Shown here: piece after piece, positions 44,412 through 53,792 of the stretch
How the letters are laid out: the number at the start of each line of letters is the position of its first letter
Numbering within the stretch: the stretch's first letter is position 1
Source: Sphingobacterium tabacisoli
GTDB taxonomy: Bacteria; Bacteroidota; Bacteroidia; Sphingobacteriales; Sphingobacteriaceae
Assembly: GCF_017908035.1 (NCBI RefSeq)
Contig: NZ_JAEQMU010000006.1
Coordinates: 124,001 to 188,000 of the forward strand
Length of the DNA: 64,000 nt
Direction of reading: 5' to 3'
Notes under the pieces: generated by a model
Databases searched by the model: none
Told to the model about the DNA's origin: nothing
Seen by the model: the letters and a program-made list of their open reading frames with translations, nothing else
Position numbers and translations under genes: made by a program

Positions 44412-45906
44412 AGATTCTTTTGATATACTCCGTTTCTCTCAAAGGTTCAGGAATCCGATATTCCACTGCCGAAGTAGGTGACTTAAATATAATTTTATTA
44501 GCCATTGCCTCCATTCTCTTATAGGTATAAAAGGCCTGGCCCTCTCCAAAGAATTCTCTTCGGAACTCATTCATGATCTCGTCCCTCCTTGCTGGAATTC
44601 CCTGCGGTAATTGTCTATTCGGGAGACCTCTACTCGACAGGTACCTATTCCAATACAGTTGTGCTTCATTTTCTTCTCCCGCCTCTGCAAGTAATAGATA
44701 CAACTCAGATATTCTTATCAATGGTATCTGCTTCAACTCGACCTCATCTACTATCCCTCCATGACCTTCTTTGCCCCCATACTCCTGTACATTATACTTT
44801 TTCAGGACATTAATCCGGTCTGTATTTGACAATATCCGCATCTCCCACAGCCTATTATTTCTGATATCCTCCGTTACATTGCCATACAGTTGCCTTTTGA
44901 CCGCATCAGGCGTATTTCCCTTTTTAAGGCTTCCTGATGCAAAATATTGATCAAACTTTTTCTCCAGATTATGGTCAAATAATCCAAAAATATGCTCATT
45001 GATCAAGGCAAAGTCGTTCTTCCCCAGATCCACATCAGTCCCCAACCTAAATTTAGCTGTCCCATTAACATCTTTTACATTCACTAATTCCTTTGCTATG
45101 GCGCAAGCCTTATGGATATCTCCGTCCCAGATATAGGTTCTGGCCATCAATGCTTTCACGGCATACACATTCATACGTAGCATCCGATGCGAATAGAAAT
45201 CATCTGCCGGATCAAAAGGCGTATTTTTTGCCGGATTACGCAGCTGGAGCAAAGAATACTTCGTGATCGGATCGATACTCCCCAACAGTTCTTCAGCGGC
45301 CTCTAAATCCCTTAACAATTCCCCTATAAACGTTTTAAAATCGACCTTGGGATGCACCTTTTTAGATACCGTCTTCACATAGGACAAGATAGGTGATGCA
45401 TTTTGTTTTGACGGCACCGGTCCATAGATGCGCAATAAGTCCAGATGCAAGTAAGCCCTTAGCCCCAATGCTTCTCCTTTGACCAGCCTATACATCATTT
45501 CGGAAGAAAACACCCCACGTCTTTCATCCATATTTTTCAATAATGCATTGAGATTAGCGATAGCGGCATACATATGAGTATAAATCGAATCAAACTTCGC
45601 TACCACATCCTGTGCGGCATAATCATGTCTATTCAGACCCCACTCGGCGGATCCCTGACGTACATCCCAACTCGAGACCAGGTGCTCCATAGTTCCAAAA
45701 ACCAGCGCCTTACCATACAAACTCGTGTCCTTCATCTGTATGTATACTCCTGTGAGCACCTTTTTAAAGCCCTCTTCGGTACTATAGGTCAGCTCTTCGG
45801 GCGATTCTGTGCGCGGGGTTACCTGCAAAAATTTCTTACAGGAGACCGACAGCAGCACCATTATACTGTACAAGATCCATCTATACATCTTCATCATATC
45901 AAACAT
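44389..45906 (-). CDS. SusD/RagB-type surface lipoprotein, cassette 3
   Basis: The protein has 505 residues with the lipobox VLLSVSCKK. Motifs include LQVTPRTESPEELTYSTEEGF, GEALGLRAYLHLDLLRIYGPVP, IPLIRISELYLLLAEAG and NEFRREFFGEGQAFYTYKRM, ending near YRIPEPLRETEYIKRIYG. The start codon overlaps the susC stop in TAATG, which implies translational coupling. The gene is RagB-like in organisation, with DUF4843 following directly. Confidence 0.95.
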   Translation of the reverse strand: MFDMMKMYRWILYSIMVLLSVSCKKFLQVTPRTESPEELTYSTEEGFKKVLTGVYIQMKDTSLYGKALVFGTMEHLVSSWDVRQGSAEWGLNRHDYAAQDVVAKFDSIYTHMYAAIANLNALLKNMDERRGVFSSEMMYRLVKGEALGLRAYLHLDLLRIYGPVPSKQNASPILSYVKTVSKKVHPKVDFKTFIGELLRDLEAAEELLGSIDPITKYSLLQLRNPAKNTPFDPADDFYSHRMLRMNVYAVKALMARTYIWDGDIHKACAIAKELVNVKDVNGTAKFRLGTDVDLGKNDFALINEHIFGLFDHNLEKKFDQYFASGSLKKGNTPDAVKRQLYGNVTEDIRNNRLWEMRILSNTDRINVLKKYNVQEYGGKEGHGGIVDEVELKQIPLIRISELYLLLAEAGEENEAQLYWNRYLSSRGLPNRQLPQGIPARRDEIMNEFRREFFGEGQAFYTYKRMEAMANKIIFKSPTSAVEYRIPEPLRETEYIKRIYGDEENN

Positions 45907-48900
45907 TAGAATGTAACCGAAAAATTAAGTCCAAAATAGCGGGTAAACGGATAGTTCGTCCCTCGCTCCCTTTTAATCGTCGATAAATAAAATACATCCG
46001 ACATATTAGCCGTCACTATTAATCCCTGCACCCCATAGTGTCTTAGAAAATCTCGATTTCCCATATCATAACGCAAGCTTATATTCTGTAAGCTCAGGGT
46101 ACGCTCATTCTGCACAAACCGTGAAGTCTTATAAGTTGGTGAACAGGAACAGTTTGATTTAAACGCCACCTGATCCCCTGGTTTCGTCCAGCGGCTATCA
46201 TACACCCGGGCATCCATATTGAATCTATAGTCCATTACCTCTATACGCTCTCCCAATGTTGCATTATATTGCTGCCCACCGAAGCGATAGCCAAAGAAAG
46301 CATTGAACGTAAAAGACTTATAGCGCAACATCGTACTGAAGTTGCCAAAAAAGGTCGGATCCGTACCTCCTACCGCCACGACATCCCTGCCATTCCAGGT
46401 AGATGTTGGTTTACCGTCTTTTCCGATGAAAAATTCCTCTCCCGAGCTCGGATCTATTCCTAATGAAGGCACCGCCCATATCGTATTACTCGAGTATCCC
46501 TCCACAAACAATAGCGCTTCGGGATTACCTGTTGCATTCTTAATCACCTCCTGCGCCTCTTTCAGTGCCTTAGAAGTCTTTAGCACCTTATTCTTATTCC
46601 GTACTGCTGTCGCCGTCACACTCCATGCTATCCCCTCCTCAGGCATTTTCCATAGATAGGCTGTAGCAATCAACTCCATTCCTTTATTTTCCATTTTTCC
46701 GATATTGTCGATATAACTGCCAAAGCCATTGGACGGCGGGAGCATAACCGACGATACCATATCTCGAGAAGTTTCTTTATACACGTCCGCCATCATTGAA
46801 AAATACCCCTCAAACATTTCCAGTTCAATACCTATATTGTTTTTATAGTTCTGCTGCCACCTGAGTTCCTCATTGCCGAGCCCCATCATATAGCTTCCTG
46901 TCCAGTTAAAATACCGGTCATCGGTATAGTATTTATAGGTTGAAATGGACTGATAAGCCCTGAAGTTTTGTGAGCCTGTAACACCGGTAGACATCCTTAT
47001 TTTTAAACGATTTATCGCTTCGGGCAATGTGAAGAGTGTTTCCTGATGCAAGTTCCAACCAGCTCCTACAGACCAAAACGGCGCAAACTGATTTTCAGCG
47101 CCAAATTGTGATGCACCGTCCATTCGCAGGGAGGCATCTGCAAAATAACGATCTGCATACGAATAACTTAGGTTACCGGTAAATCCAACCGCTCGGGACA
47201 GTACCTCGCCCCCATTAGGTTTACCATCCTTGGCATACTGCAGTGCTGCAGGAAGGAAATCCAAATCGGGATTATTGAAGCCCTCTGCCAGAATCTCATA
47301 GTACAGTCGTTTGTTCTGACGGATATTATAATCCACTCCCGCAAACAGCATGTGATCCTGATTGAACACCTTATTGTACGATAGGTTGAGCGATGCGTCA
47401 TAGCGGAATCCTTTGCCGGTAGAAAATCGATAGTCCCCTTTTCGGGCTATATCTTTTGCACTGTACCGTGCAAATGCCGTATGCTCCGCCGGTCTAAACC
47501 GGTCTCCTTGCTGTGTAGATCTTGTAATACCAATCTGGGCCCGGAAGAGCAAATTGCGATACGCGGCCCATTCCACACTCGTGTTATTCGTCAATTCAAA
47601 GGTTTCTCCCTTATCAAAGGTATTAAGCGTTGCATTATACAGCGGATTAGTCGGTAGGTTATCTCCCCAAAATCTCAAATAATCCTCGTTACCGGGATCG
47701 CCCAGTACTTTCAGGGCCTTGCCATTATCATCATAAGGCCTCCAGTACGGATTCATCCGTACATATTGATGAAAAGCACCATAAGGCGAGTTGGCCTGCA
47801 GATTCTGCGTCACCATCAGGTTGTTCTTAAACTTGACCCGGTCATAGACATAAAACAATCCCATTGTACTATTGATGATTTTCTTTGAAGATCCTTTCAT
47901 GCCCCCCTGTACATCGTTGTACTGTGCCGACAGCACATAACGGAACTCTGGGCTGCCACCATCCAACCGTAGGTTGTGCCGCTGCCCTATGCCATTACGT
48001 AGAGGCAGGCTGACCCAGTCCGTATTTACCCCACTATTGACCTCATTGCGTATAAAACTATAATAACGTTGCAAAGAAGTCGATTCAGGTTCATCATAGT
48101 ACCCCACCGCTTTCTCCAGCTCCAATTTATCCGCCGCATTCAACAGTTTATACGAACTCACATCCGGCAACTCCACATTTATATCCGCACGATAGGTTAT
48201 CCTTAATTTTCCCTCCCGCGGGCTTCTGGTCGTGATCACGACCACCCCATTGGCCCCTCTTGAGCCATATATCGCCGTTGCCGAAGCATCCTTCAGCAAA
48301 GTAATCAACTCCACTTCATTCTCATTGATCTCCAATAGCTTTTGGATGTTAGTTTCAAATCCATCAAGAATAATCAGGGGAGTATTTAGGTTTATTCGTG
48401 CATCGCTCTGCAACTCGTCGACATTCGGAATATTACTATTGCCACGAATCTGTATTTCCGGGAAGCCATTGGGGTTAGAGCCATACCGGTTATTTTCAAT
48501 GAGGTTAAACGAGGGATCTATATTTCGGATCGACGAGACCAGGTTACGGGTTCCCGCCATCTGCAACTCGTCTCCTGTAATAGTAACCGCAGCTCCCGTA
48601 AAACTTGAAAGTGCTTTTTTAAATATCCCGGTCGTCACGACCTCATCCATGGTGATGTTTTTGGGGAGGATCAGCACCGTCATCCTCCCCCTATCATAGG
48701 TAGCTTTTATTTCTTTAGTCTCATATCCAATACAGGAAATAACAAGTTCCTGATTCTCTACAGCGGCGGGCAGATAAAACTCCCCTTCTTCATCGGATGT
48801 AGTTACGATATGAGGTTTATTCTTGACCCGTATCGAGGCTCCTTTAAAGGGGGTTTCCCTTTCATCCAATACCCTTCCTCTTATCCCCTCCCTCTTTCCT

Positions 48901-49211
48901 ATTGCATGCTCTTTATCCCCACTATGTATGACAACAATATTGTTTTTGATTTCATAATGCCATCCTTGGTTCTTTAAGCAATAATCCAGCACCTCTTCTA
49001 CCCGGGCATCCGTGAGCTTTACCGTTACCGGCTTAAACGCACGTAATTGTTCCGTATTATACATAAAATCGTAGCTCGTCTGTCGCTGTATCTGTTTCAG
49101 AATCTGCTTTAGGCGACCGTTTTTCACATCTATGGAAATTCGCTGAGCAAACACATCAGCACTCCATTGCATTAATATCAAGCTATATACGACAATAACA
49201 AGTCTTAACAT
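45906..49211 (-). CDS. SusC/RagA-type TonB-dependent outer-membrane transporter, cassette 3
   Basis: A 1101-residue protein with a signal peptide ending DVFA before Gln. The STN domain (about 25-95) reads ISIDVKNGRLKQILKQIQRQ. The regulatory-like domain (about 110-185) has GRVLDERETPFKGASI. The plug reads MDEVVTTGIFKK, QIRGNSNIPNVDE, LIILDGFET and DASATAIYGSRGANGVVVITT. The barrel ends in YFGLNFSVTF. VTTG replaces the usual VTGYG at the link between linker and plug. Confidence 0.95.
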   Translation of the reverse strand: MLRLVIVVYSLILMQWSADVFAQRISIDVKNGRLKQILKQIQRQTSYDFMYNTEQLRAFKPVTVKLTDARVEEVLDYCLKNQGWHYEIKNNIVVIHSGDKEHAIGKREGIRGRVLDERETPFKGASIRVKNKPHIVTTSDEEGEFYLPAAVENQELVISCIGYETKEIKATYDRGRMTVLILPKNITMDEVVTTGIFKKALSSFTGAAVTITGDELQMAGTRNLVSSIRNIDPSFNLIENNRYGSNPNGFPEIQIRGNSNIPNVDELQSDARINLNTPLIILDGFETNIQKLLEINENEVELITLLKDASATAIYGSRGANGVVVITTRSPREGKLRITYRADINVELPDVSSYKLLNAADKLELEKAVGYYDEPESTSLQRYYSFIRNEVNSGVNTDWVSLPLRNGIGQRHNLRLDGGSPEFRYVLSAQYNDVQGGMKGSSKKIINSTMGLFYVYDRVKFKNNLMVTQNLQANSPYGAFHQYVRMNPYWRPYDDNGKALKVLGDPGNEDYLRFWGDNLPTNPLYNATLNTFDKGETFELTNNTSVEWAAYRNLLFRAQIGITRSTQQGDRFRPAEHTAFARYSAKDIARKGDYRFSTGKGFRYDASLNLSYNKVFNQDHMLFAGVDYNIRQNKRLYYEILAEGFNNPDLDFLPAALQYAKDGKPNGGEVLSRAVGFTGNLSYSYADRYFADASLRMDGASQFGAENQFAPFWSVGAGWNLHQETLFTLPEAINRLKIRMSTGVTGSQNFRAYQSISTYKYYTDDRYFNWTGSYMMGLGNEELRWQQNYKNNIGIELEMFEGYFSMMADVYKETSRDMVSSVMLPPSNGFGSYIDNIGKMENKGMELIATAYLWKMPEEGIAWSVTATAVRNKNKVLKTSKALKEAQEVIKNATGNPEALLFVEGYSSNTIWAVPSLGIDPSSGEEFFIGKDGKPTSTWNGRDVVAVGGTDPTFFGNFSTMLRYKSFTFNAFFGYRFGGQQYNATLGERIEVMDYRFNMDARVYDSRWTKPGDQVAFKSNCSCSPTYKTSRFVQNERTLSLQNISLRYDMGNRDFLRHYGVQGLIVTANMSDVFYLSTIKRERGTNYPFTRYFGLNFSVTF

Positions 49212-49271
49212 ATTAATCCATACTATTTAGGCATAGCAATTTACGCCATTATTGGTTAATATGGTATACAA

Positions 49272-49340
49272 TTTGAATAATTGGATTATTCAAAGAACGT
49301 TTTATGCTTTATATTACAGTACAGTAGACTGTTACTGTAC
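49272..49340 (-). promoter_or_regulatory. Two hairpins between fecR and susC, cassette 3
   Basis: TTTGAATAAT pairs with ATTATTCAAA (49272-49281 / 49285-49294, 3-base loop). GTACAGTA pairs with TACTGTAC (49319-49326 / 49333-49340, 6-base loop) and overlaps the fecR stop codon. Both are perfect. Confidence 0.45.
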
Positions 49341-50489
49341 CACTAGGTTTCTTCCTTTTATTTCAAAACGGACATCCGCTATCGACTCGATCCGCTCCAA
49401 GAGTTCCTTTAGGTCTCTACTTCTAGCCAGGCTCAACGTCAGTCGTTCTTCAGTTTTCTTTTTCCAGATAATATGCTCTATAGCATACCAACGGGTAAGC
49501 TCCTTTAGTAAAACAGGCAATGGCTGATCATTACACACAAAATATCCATCCTTCCATCCCAGCACCTCATCCATATCCACCGGTTCCACTGTCATCTGCT
49601 CTAGGCTATTGTTAGCCGTTGCCCGCTGTCCAGGCAACAGTATGAGCTCTTGTGCACCTCTTTTCATACACACCTTTCCTTCTTCCAGCGTTGTCTGTAC
49701 GACATTTTCCGTCGGTAATGCCCGTATATTAAATTTTGTACCCAACACCTGTACATCTACATTTTTTGCTTTTACCTCAAATACCGATGGACGTACTTTT
49801 GCCACATCAAAATAAGCCTCCCCTTCTAGTCTGACATTTCTGTTATCACTACCATAGCGCGATGATATCTGTAATCGCGATGCCGAGTTGAGATGTACCT
49901 CCGTACCGTCCGATAGCAGTACACGATTACTCCCCCCTTTAGGAGTGGAAAACGTATGGAACCCTTTCTCAGTTTTATAGGTAGTTTTTACGTCCAGACG
50001 ATATCTCCCTCTAGCGATCCGTTGCACATGCACAGCAGCATTATCGATCTCGTCTACCGTATCAGCCATAACAAACGAACGTCCATCCTCCAACGTAATC
50101 ATTGCCACGTCTTCGGGCAATAGTAGTTGCGTTGTGTCATTCGAATAGACAGAAGCCTGCATCTCCCCAAGCGGCTCCTTTTCTACGTCCAGTCTCCACC
50201 AAAACAGTATACCGATCACACTTGCTGCTGCAGCATATCCGAGCCACTTCTTCACTTTAGATTTCTTGCGGACAGTACCCTCAACTTTAGCATGCAATTC
50301 TCCAAGAACCCTTTCTTTTTCAAAAGGCATCTGCATATCGACAATAATCGTTTCATCGATTAGCCCAGATACCTCACCACGCGAGTACAGCTGCAATAGC
50401 ATCTCAAACTCCTCCTGTTCTTCGACAGACAGGTTCTCTTCGTAGCGCTTTTGCAATAATTGTTTAAATCGTGTAGTGTTCAAAATCAA
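49332..50489 (-). CDS. FecR-type anti-sigma factor, cassette 3 (TTG start)
   Basis: A 385-residue protein. No ATG is available near the natural N-terminus; TTG at 50489 (MILNTTRFKQLLQKRYEENL) or TTG at 50483 must be used. Cytoplasmic part about 1-80; membrane helix YAAAASVIGILFWW (about 85-98); FecR domain with FSTPKGGSNRVLLSDGTEVHLNSAS and LEGEAYFDVAKV; DUF4974 at the end (RSRDLKELLERIESIADVRFEI). Confidence 0.92.
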   Translation of the reverse strand: MILNTTRFKQLLQKRYEENLSVEEQEEFEMLLQLYSRGEVSGLIDETIIVDMQMPFEKERVLGELHAKVEGTVRKKSKVKKWLGYAAAASVIGILFWWRLDVEKEPLGEMQASVYSNDTTQLLLPEDVAMITLEDGRSFVMADTVDEIDNAAVHVQRIARGRYRLDVKTTYKTEKGFHTFSTPKGGSNRVLLSDGTEVHLNSASRLQISSRYGSDNRNVRLEGEAYFDVAKVRPSVFEVKAKNVDVQVLGTKFNIRALPTENVVQTTLEEGKVCMKRGAQELILLPGQRATANNSLEQMTVEPVDMDEVLGWKDGYFVCNDQPLPVLLKELTRWYAIEHIIWKKKTEERLTLSLARSRDLKELLERIESIADVRFEIKGRNLVVQ

Positions 50490-50528
50490 GACTCTTTATT
50501 AGAAGAACAATTGCACAGGAGGGTACGA

Positions 50529-51122
50529 CTAGTGCTTATGAAAAAATATTTCAAAATAGGCCATCAATGGCACGGTGTTGTGGAAATAGGCATCGCCAAA
50601 ATGCGTACGGAGCTTCTTCAATGCTTGTGTCATATGGTTTTTTACTGTATTGGGAGCAATACCTAAGCGCAAGGCAATCTGCTGGTGTGTGAGTCCCTCG
50701 TTTCGACTCAGTTCAATCACTGTACGCTGTTGGTGTGGTAGCTCAGCAATCGTTTTATCCATCAAAGATTTTAACTCTTTATAGAAAACCTCTTCTTCTG
50801 GCGATGGTGCTGTCTGTGAAAGATCCACCGCCTCTTCATCCTGTACCACACTTCGCTGTATCGCCTTTATTTTATTAATGCTGAGCTGCTTAGAGACCAC
50901 ATAGAGAAACACCCAAATATTACCCTCTACATCAAGTTGCCCGCGATAATTCCACAATTTGACAAAGACATCCTGCAAGATATCTTCTGCTACATGCTTA
51001 TCTTTTGTGATTTTAAAACAGACACTATAGACTCCATTGGAAAGCACCTCGTACACTCTATTAAAGGCGGAAAGATTCCCTTTCTTTAGGTCAGCGATGG
51101 TATCACGGTCGATAAGGTGCAT
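50529..51122 (-). CDS. ECF RNA polymerase sigma factor, cassette 3
   Basis: A 197-residue ECF sigma with region 2 (FNRVYEVLSNGVYSVCFKI, AEDILQDVFVKLWNYR, FLYVVSKQLSINKIKAI) and region 4 (LPHQQRTVIELSRNEGLTHQQIALRLGIAPNTVKNHMTQALKK). The recognition helix is nearly the same as in the cassette 2 sigma, so the two may read similar promoters. TATCTTAG (51145-51152, minus) is a one-mismatch -7 box. Confidence 0.94.
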   Translation of the reverse strand: MHLIDRDTIADLKKGNLSAFNRVYEVLSNGVYSVCFKITKDKHVAEDILQDVFVKLWNYRGQLDVEGNIWVFLYVVSKQLSINKIKAIQRSVVQDEEAVDLSQTAPSPEEEVFYKELKSLMDKTIAELPHQQRTVIELSRNEGLTHQQIALRLGIAPNTVKNHMTQALKKLRTHFGDAYFHNTVPLMAYFEIFFHKH

Positions 51123-51144
51123 AGGTATTCGTTGTTACTACGGC

Positions 51145-51152
51145 CTAAGATA
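51145..51152 (-). promoter_or_regulatory. Near-consensus -7 box before the cassette 3 sigma gene (TATCTTAG)
   Basis: One mismatch to TAnnTTTG, 22 bases before the ATG at 51122. Confidence 0.3.
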
Positions 51153-51257
51153 ATCAACTTTTCCGACTTCTATAAAAACTTCAGTTTTCCTATCCTCCTC
51201 ATTTACCCATTCAGTTAACTTCCAAGTGGCCCTGTCTTATGGATCGGAGATCAATAC

Positions 51258-51290
51258 ATAAAAAAAGGCGTCGATATAAAATCGACGCCT
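51258..51290 (-). terminator. Terminator of the small lipoprotein gene
   Basis: AGGCGTCGAT and ATCGACGCCT pair perfectly around a 5-base loop. On the minus strand the stem is followed by a run of T, so it ends transcription from 51342 before the sigma gene of cassette 3. Confidence 0.85.
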
Positions 51291-51341
51291 GCTTGGTACG
51301 ATAGCATCGGACCTACTCTCATTTACTTAAATTTACTTCTC

Positions 51342-51767
51342 TTATTGCTTCGTTCCTTCAAAGCTATAATAGATTTCATTTTCTTGTGTCTTGGATGTCA
51401 TCAGAATGACCGTTTTATCCTCAATACTATACAGGAAGCTACCGTTAGGTTCACTTAGCGTATTGATCGAGATGTTATGCGTATTAGAGACCTTCATTGT
51501 CTTAGGTGCTACGCCTGAATATTCTTCTCCTGATTTTGCTTCGATTTTAACATGTGAAGCATCAACCTTAGTGACATTAATAACAGCATTGTAATAGTCT
51601 TTTCCACCGATTACTTTAACTGTACCGACATAAGTACCTATAGCGGCATCAATGCTACCTCCTTCAGGAGCTTTATCGTCATCTTTACTACAGCTTGCAA
51701 ATATCAAACTAGCACAGGCAAATAACATTACAGCTAAGAAGCTGTTTCTTTTCATAAATTTTTTCAT
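51342..51767 (-). CDS. Small lipoprotein, function unknown
   Basis: A 141-residue protein from the ATG at 51767 (or 137 from 51755). The lipobox is LIFASCSKDDD with a flexible acidic linker. The mature part is all-beta (IGTYVGTVKVIGGKDYYNAVINV, DASHVKIEAKSGEEYSG), like the lipocalin-like or 'BT-type' small surface lipoproteins; I cannot name a family. It is a single-gene unit between the sigma genes of cassettes 3 and 4 and has its own terminator. Confidence 0.8.
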   Translation of the reverse strand: MKKFMKRNSFLAVMLFACASLIFASCSKDDDKAPEGGSIDAAIGTYVGTVKVIGGKDYYNAVINVTKVDASHVKIEAKSGEEYSGVAPKTMKVSNTHNISINTLSEPNGSFLYSIEDKTVILMTSKTQENEIYYSFEGTKQ

Positions 51768-52100
51768 CGTTGTATATTTTTAACGCGGGTACCTACACAA
51801 CTATTACGCCATTTTCGCCTCTACTTTTATAAACCGTACGGAAAAAAATAAGACCAAAAGATAAAACGCTAATTATCAACCATTTCACAAAAAACAAAAA
51901 AAAAGAGACTTCATTCGCTGAACTTCTTCTATACCATAATCCTAATCCGATCTCTAAATTCGAGCTATCCAATGAAACAACCAGGCCCCAGTCATCACTA
52001 TGAGTATACAGAGAGGTTAGAATAGATCCATATCCAGCGTATTGTGAACAGGATATAATAGAAAAAAAAACAAGTATATTTGTATTCTGATGGCGTTGAT
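51768..52100. other. 333-base divergent region between the small lipoprotein and the cassette 4 sigma
   Basis: It holds the exact -7 box TATATTTG at 52075-52082 (plus strand) for the sigma gene. The rest is AT-rich. No TAnnTTTG is seen in the lipoprotein direction near its start. A minus-strand open frame across the region is not convincing as a gene. Confidence 0.5.
52075..52082 (+). promoter_or_regulatory. Candidate -7 box for the cassette 4 sigma gene (TATATTTG)
   Basis: Exact TAnnTTTG. It overlaps an in-frame TTG at 52080, which therefore cannot be the translation start; the next TTG, at 52101, fits. Confidence 0.55.
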
Positions 52101-52658
52101 TTGAACACAAAGCGGACATATGATGAAACTGCACTTTTAGCCAGGCTAAATGTAGACGAAAGTGCTTTTCAGAAGATATACAACCGGTACTGGGAGCGAC
52201 TTCTTAGCATTGCCTATCATAAGTGTAATGACCTTTCGATGGCTGAAGACTGTGTACAAGATGTTTTTCTGAGCCTGCTGAACCATCAAGCTCCAGACCG
52301 CATAGAAAATCTGGAAGCCTATCTTGCCAAAGCCGTAAAATTTTCAATACTACGTGCGATTTACAAACACAGACGAATACAATATATCGATGAATACACA
52401 GATAGCAACCTCCCGCAATCTATTTCAGTAGAAGAAGCGCTTGAAGAAAAAATGCTTCAGGAATATCTCTTCGATCACGTTGAGCAGCTACCTGACCGCT
52501 GTAGAATCATCTTTAAATCATCCCGGCAAGAGCACATGTCTAATGATGAAATTGCAGAAAAAATGAATATTTCCAAACGAACCGTAGAAAATCAACTTTC
52601 CATTGCTATGAAAACCCTAAGGAAGTATCTTCTGCGTACGATTACTATTTTTTTCTGA
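52101..52658 (+). CDS. ECF RNA polymerase sigma factor, cassette 4 (TTG start)
   Basis: The protein has 185 residues from TTG at 52101. There is no in-frame ATG before the conserved region, and an earlier TTG lies in the -7 box. Region 2: FQKIYNRYWERLLSIAYHK, AEDCVQDVFLSLLNHQ, LEAYLAKAVKFSILRAI. Region 4: LPDRCRIIFKSSRQEHMSNDEIAEKMNISKRTVENQLSIAMKT. The last codons overlap the start of dispersed repeat copy B. Confidence 0.9.
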   Translation: MNTKRTYDETALLARLNVDESAFQKIYNRYWERLLSIAYHKCNDLSMAEDCVQDVFLSLLNHQAPDRIENLEAYLAKAVKFSILRAIYKHRRIQYIDEYTDSNLPQSISVEEALEEKMLQEYLFDHVEQLPDRCRIIFKSSRQEHMSNDEIAEKMNISKRTVENQLSIAMKTLRKYLLRTITIFF

Positions 52659-52731
52659 CAGTGTATCTATTCAATGGACATCAAGAACTTTCATATCTGT
52701 TGGTGAGCCGAAGGAATCATGAAAGTTTTTT
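52649..52731 (+). repeat. 83-bp dispersed repeat, copy B
   Basis: Matches copy A (15692-15774, opposite strand) without gaps at about 86 percent by hand count. It includes the last three codons and the stop of the sigma gene. The inner AACTTTCAT (52686-52694) and ATGAAAGTT (52719-52727) can form a stem ending in T6, which would act between sigma and fecR. Confidence 0.75.
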
Positions 52732-52793
52732 CACTAACCCCCGTGCGTCCGGTCTGACTTCCTGTACTATACCTACTATACAGGACTATCCAC

Positions 52794-53792
52794 ATGAAGC
52801 TAACCGACAGAATACACCGATCTATCCAACGTATCTTCGAGCGTAAAGCGCTCCCTGAAGACAGACATACTATCGATAAGTGGTATAATGATTTTGAACC
52901 GGACACCCTATATCTCGACGAAAAGCGTGAAATCATCAAAAAACGCATGCTTGACCGTATACAGCAGCCACGCATAAGCTCTAAGCGTTATTTTTTACGC
53001 TATAGCGTAGCTGCCGCGGCATTATTGATTTTTTCCGGCCTCGGTTATCTCTATTTTCACCGAATCAGCACACCAGAGATTTCTGTTACCGGTCCTCAAC
53101 TAACAGAAATTAATCTTGAGCAACCCACCCTGGTAACCTCATCGGATAAAAAGAACATCCTTATCGTAGATCAAAAAGTTCAATCGATTACCACTCCCCG
53201 TGCCCAATTATACCGCGTCACATTGGAAGACGGTACACGAGTATGGCTCAATGCCGGGTCTCAATTAGAGAAGATCAACTTCGATGCACAGCAGCGACAG
53301 ATACAACTGACCGGTGAAGCCTATTTTGAAGTAGCCAAAGATGCTAAACGTCCTTTTAGCATTCAGACCCCCCAACAGACAGTTACTGTACTAGGGACCA
53401 AGTTCAATCTCAAGTCCTATACCGGGCAAAAAGAAGTTCTCTCTTTAGTAGAGGGTAGTGTACACACCATAGACAAGCATGCACAAAGCATTGTCCTGAC
53501 TGCAGGTGAATCAATCGAAATTCAAAACGGCCAGCTCAGCAAACAAGATCTCCGGGAGAACAACCTTGCCTGGAAAGATCAGATATTTGCCTTCGAAGAG
53601 GAAAACCTTAGCGAAATATTGGATAAAGTTTCCAAATGGTACAATGTACCTGTCGATGCTATACCCGATTCGGGCCGCCGTTATAGTGGAAAGATCCACA
53701 CACAGGCCAAACTGCAAGAAGTGCTCGACATGCTAAGCCTCGTCTCTCAAAAGAAAATTATACTCGACAAAAACCGAATCGCACTAAAATAA
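52794..53792 (+). CDS. FecR-type anti-sigma factor, cassette 4
   Basis: A 332-residue protein, shorter than the other three. Cytoplasmic part about 1-65; membrane helix YSVAAAALLIFSGLGYLYF (about 69-87); FecR domain with TTPRAQLYRVTLEDGTRVWLNAGS and LTGEAYFEVAKDAKRPF; DUF4974 at the end (LQEVLDMLSLVSQKKIILDK). It lies 135 bases after the sigma gene, with the dispersed repeat in between. Confidence 0.93.
   Translation: MKLTDRIHRSIQRIFERKALPEDRHTIDKWYNDFEPDTLYLDEKREIIKKRMLDRIQQPRISSKRYFLRYSVAAAALLIFSGLGYLYFHRISTPEISVTGPQLTEINLEQPTLVTSSDKKNILIVDQKVQSITTPRAQLYRVTLEDGTRVWLNAGSQLEKINFDAQQRQIQLTGEAYFEVAKDAKRPFSIQTPQQTVTVLGTKFNLKSYTGQKEVLSLVEGSVHTIDKHAQSIVLTAGESIEIQNGQLSKQDLRENNLAWKDQIFAFEEENLSEILDKVSKWYNVPVDAIPDSGRRYSGKIHTQAKLQEVLDMLSLVSQKKIILDKNRIALK

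Noticed and set aside
51793..52134. A minus-strand open frame of about 113 codons in the divergent region before the cassette 4 sigma
   Set aside because: It overlaps the sigma promoter and start, and has odd composition and no family likeness. A membrane-protein relic is possible but not supported.
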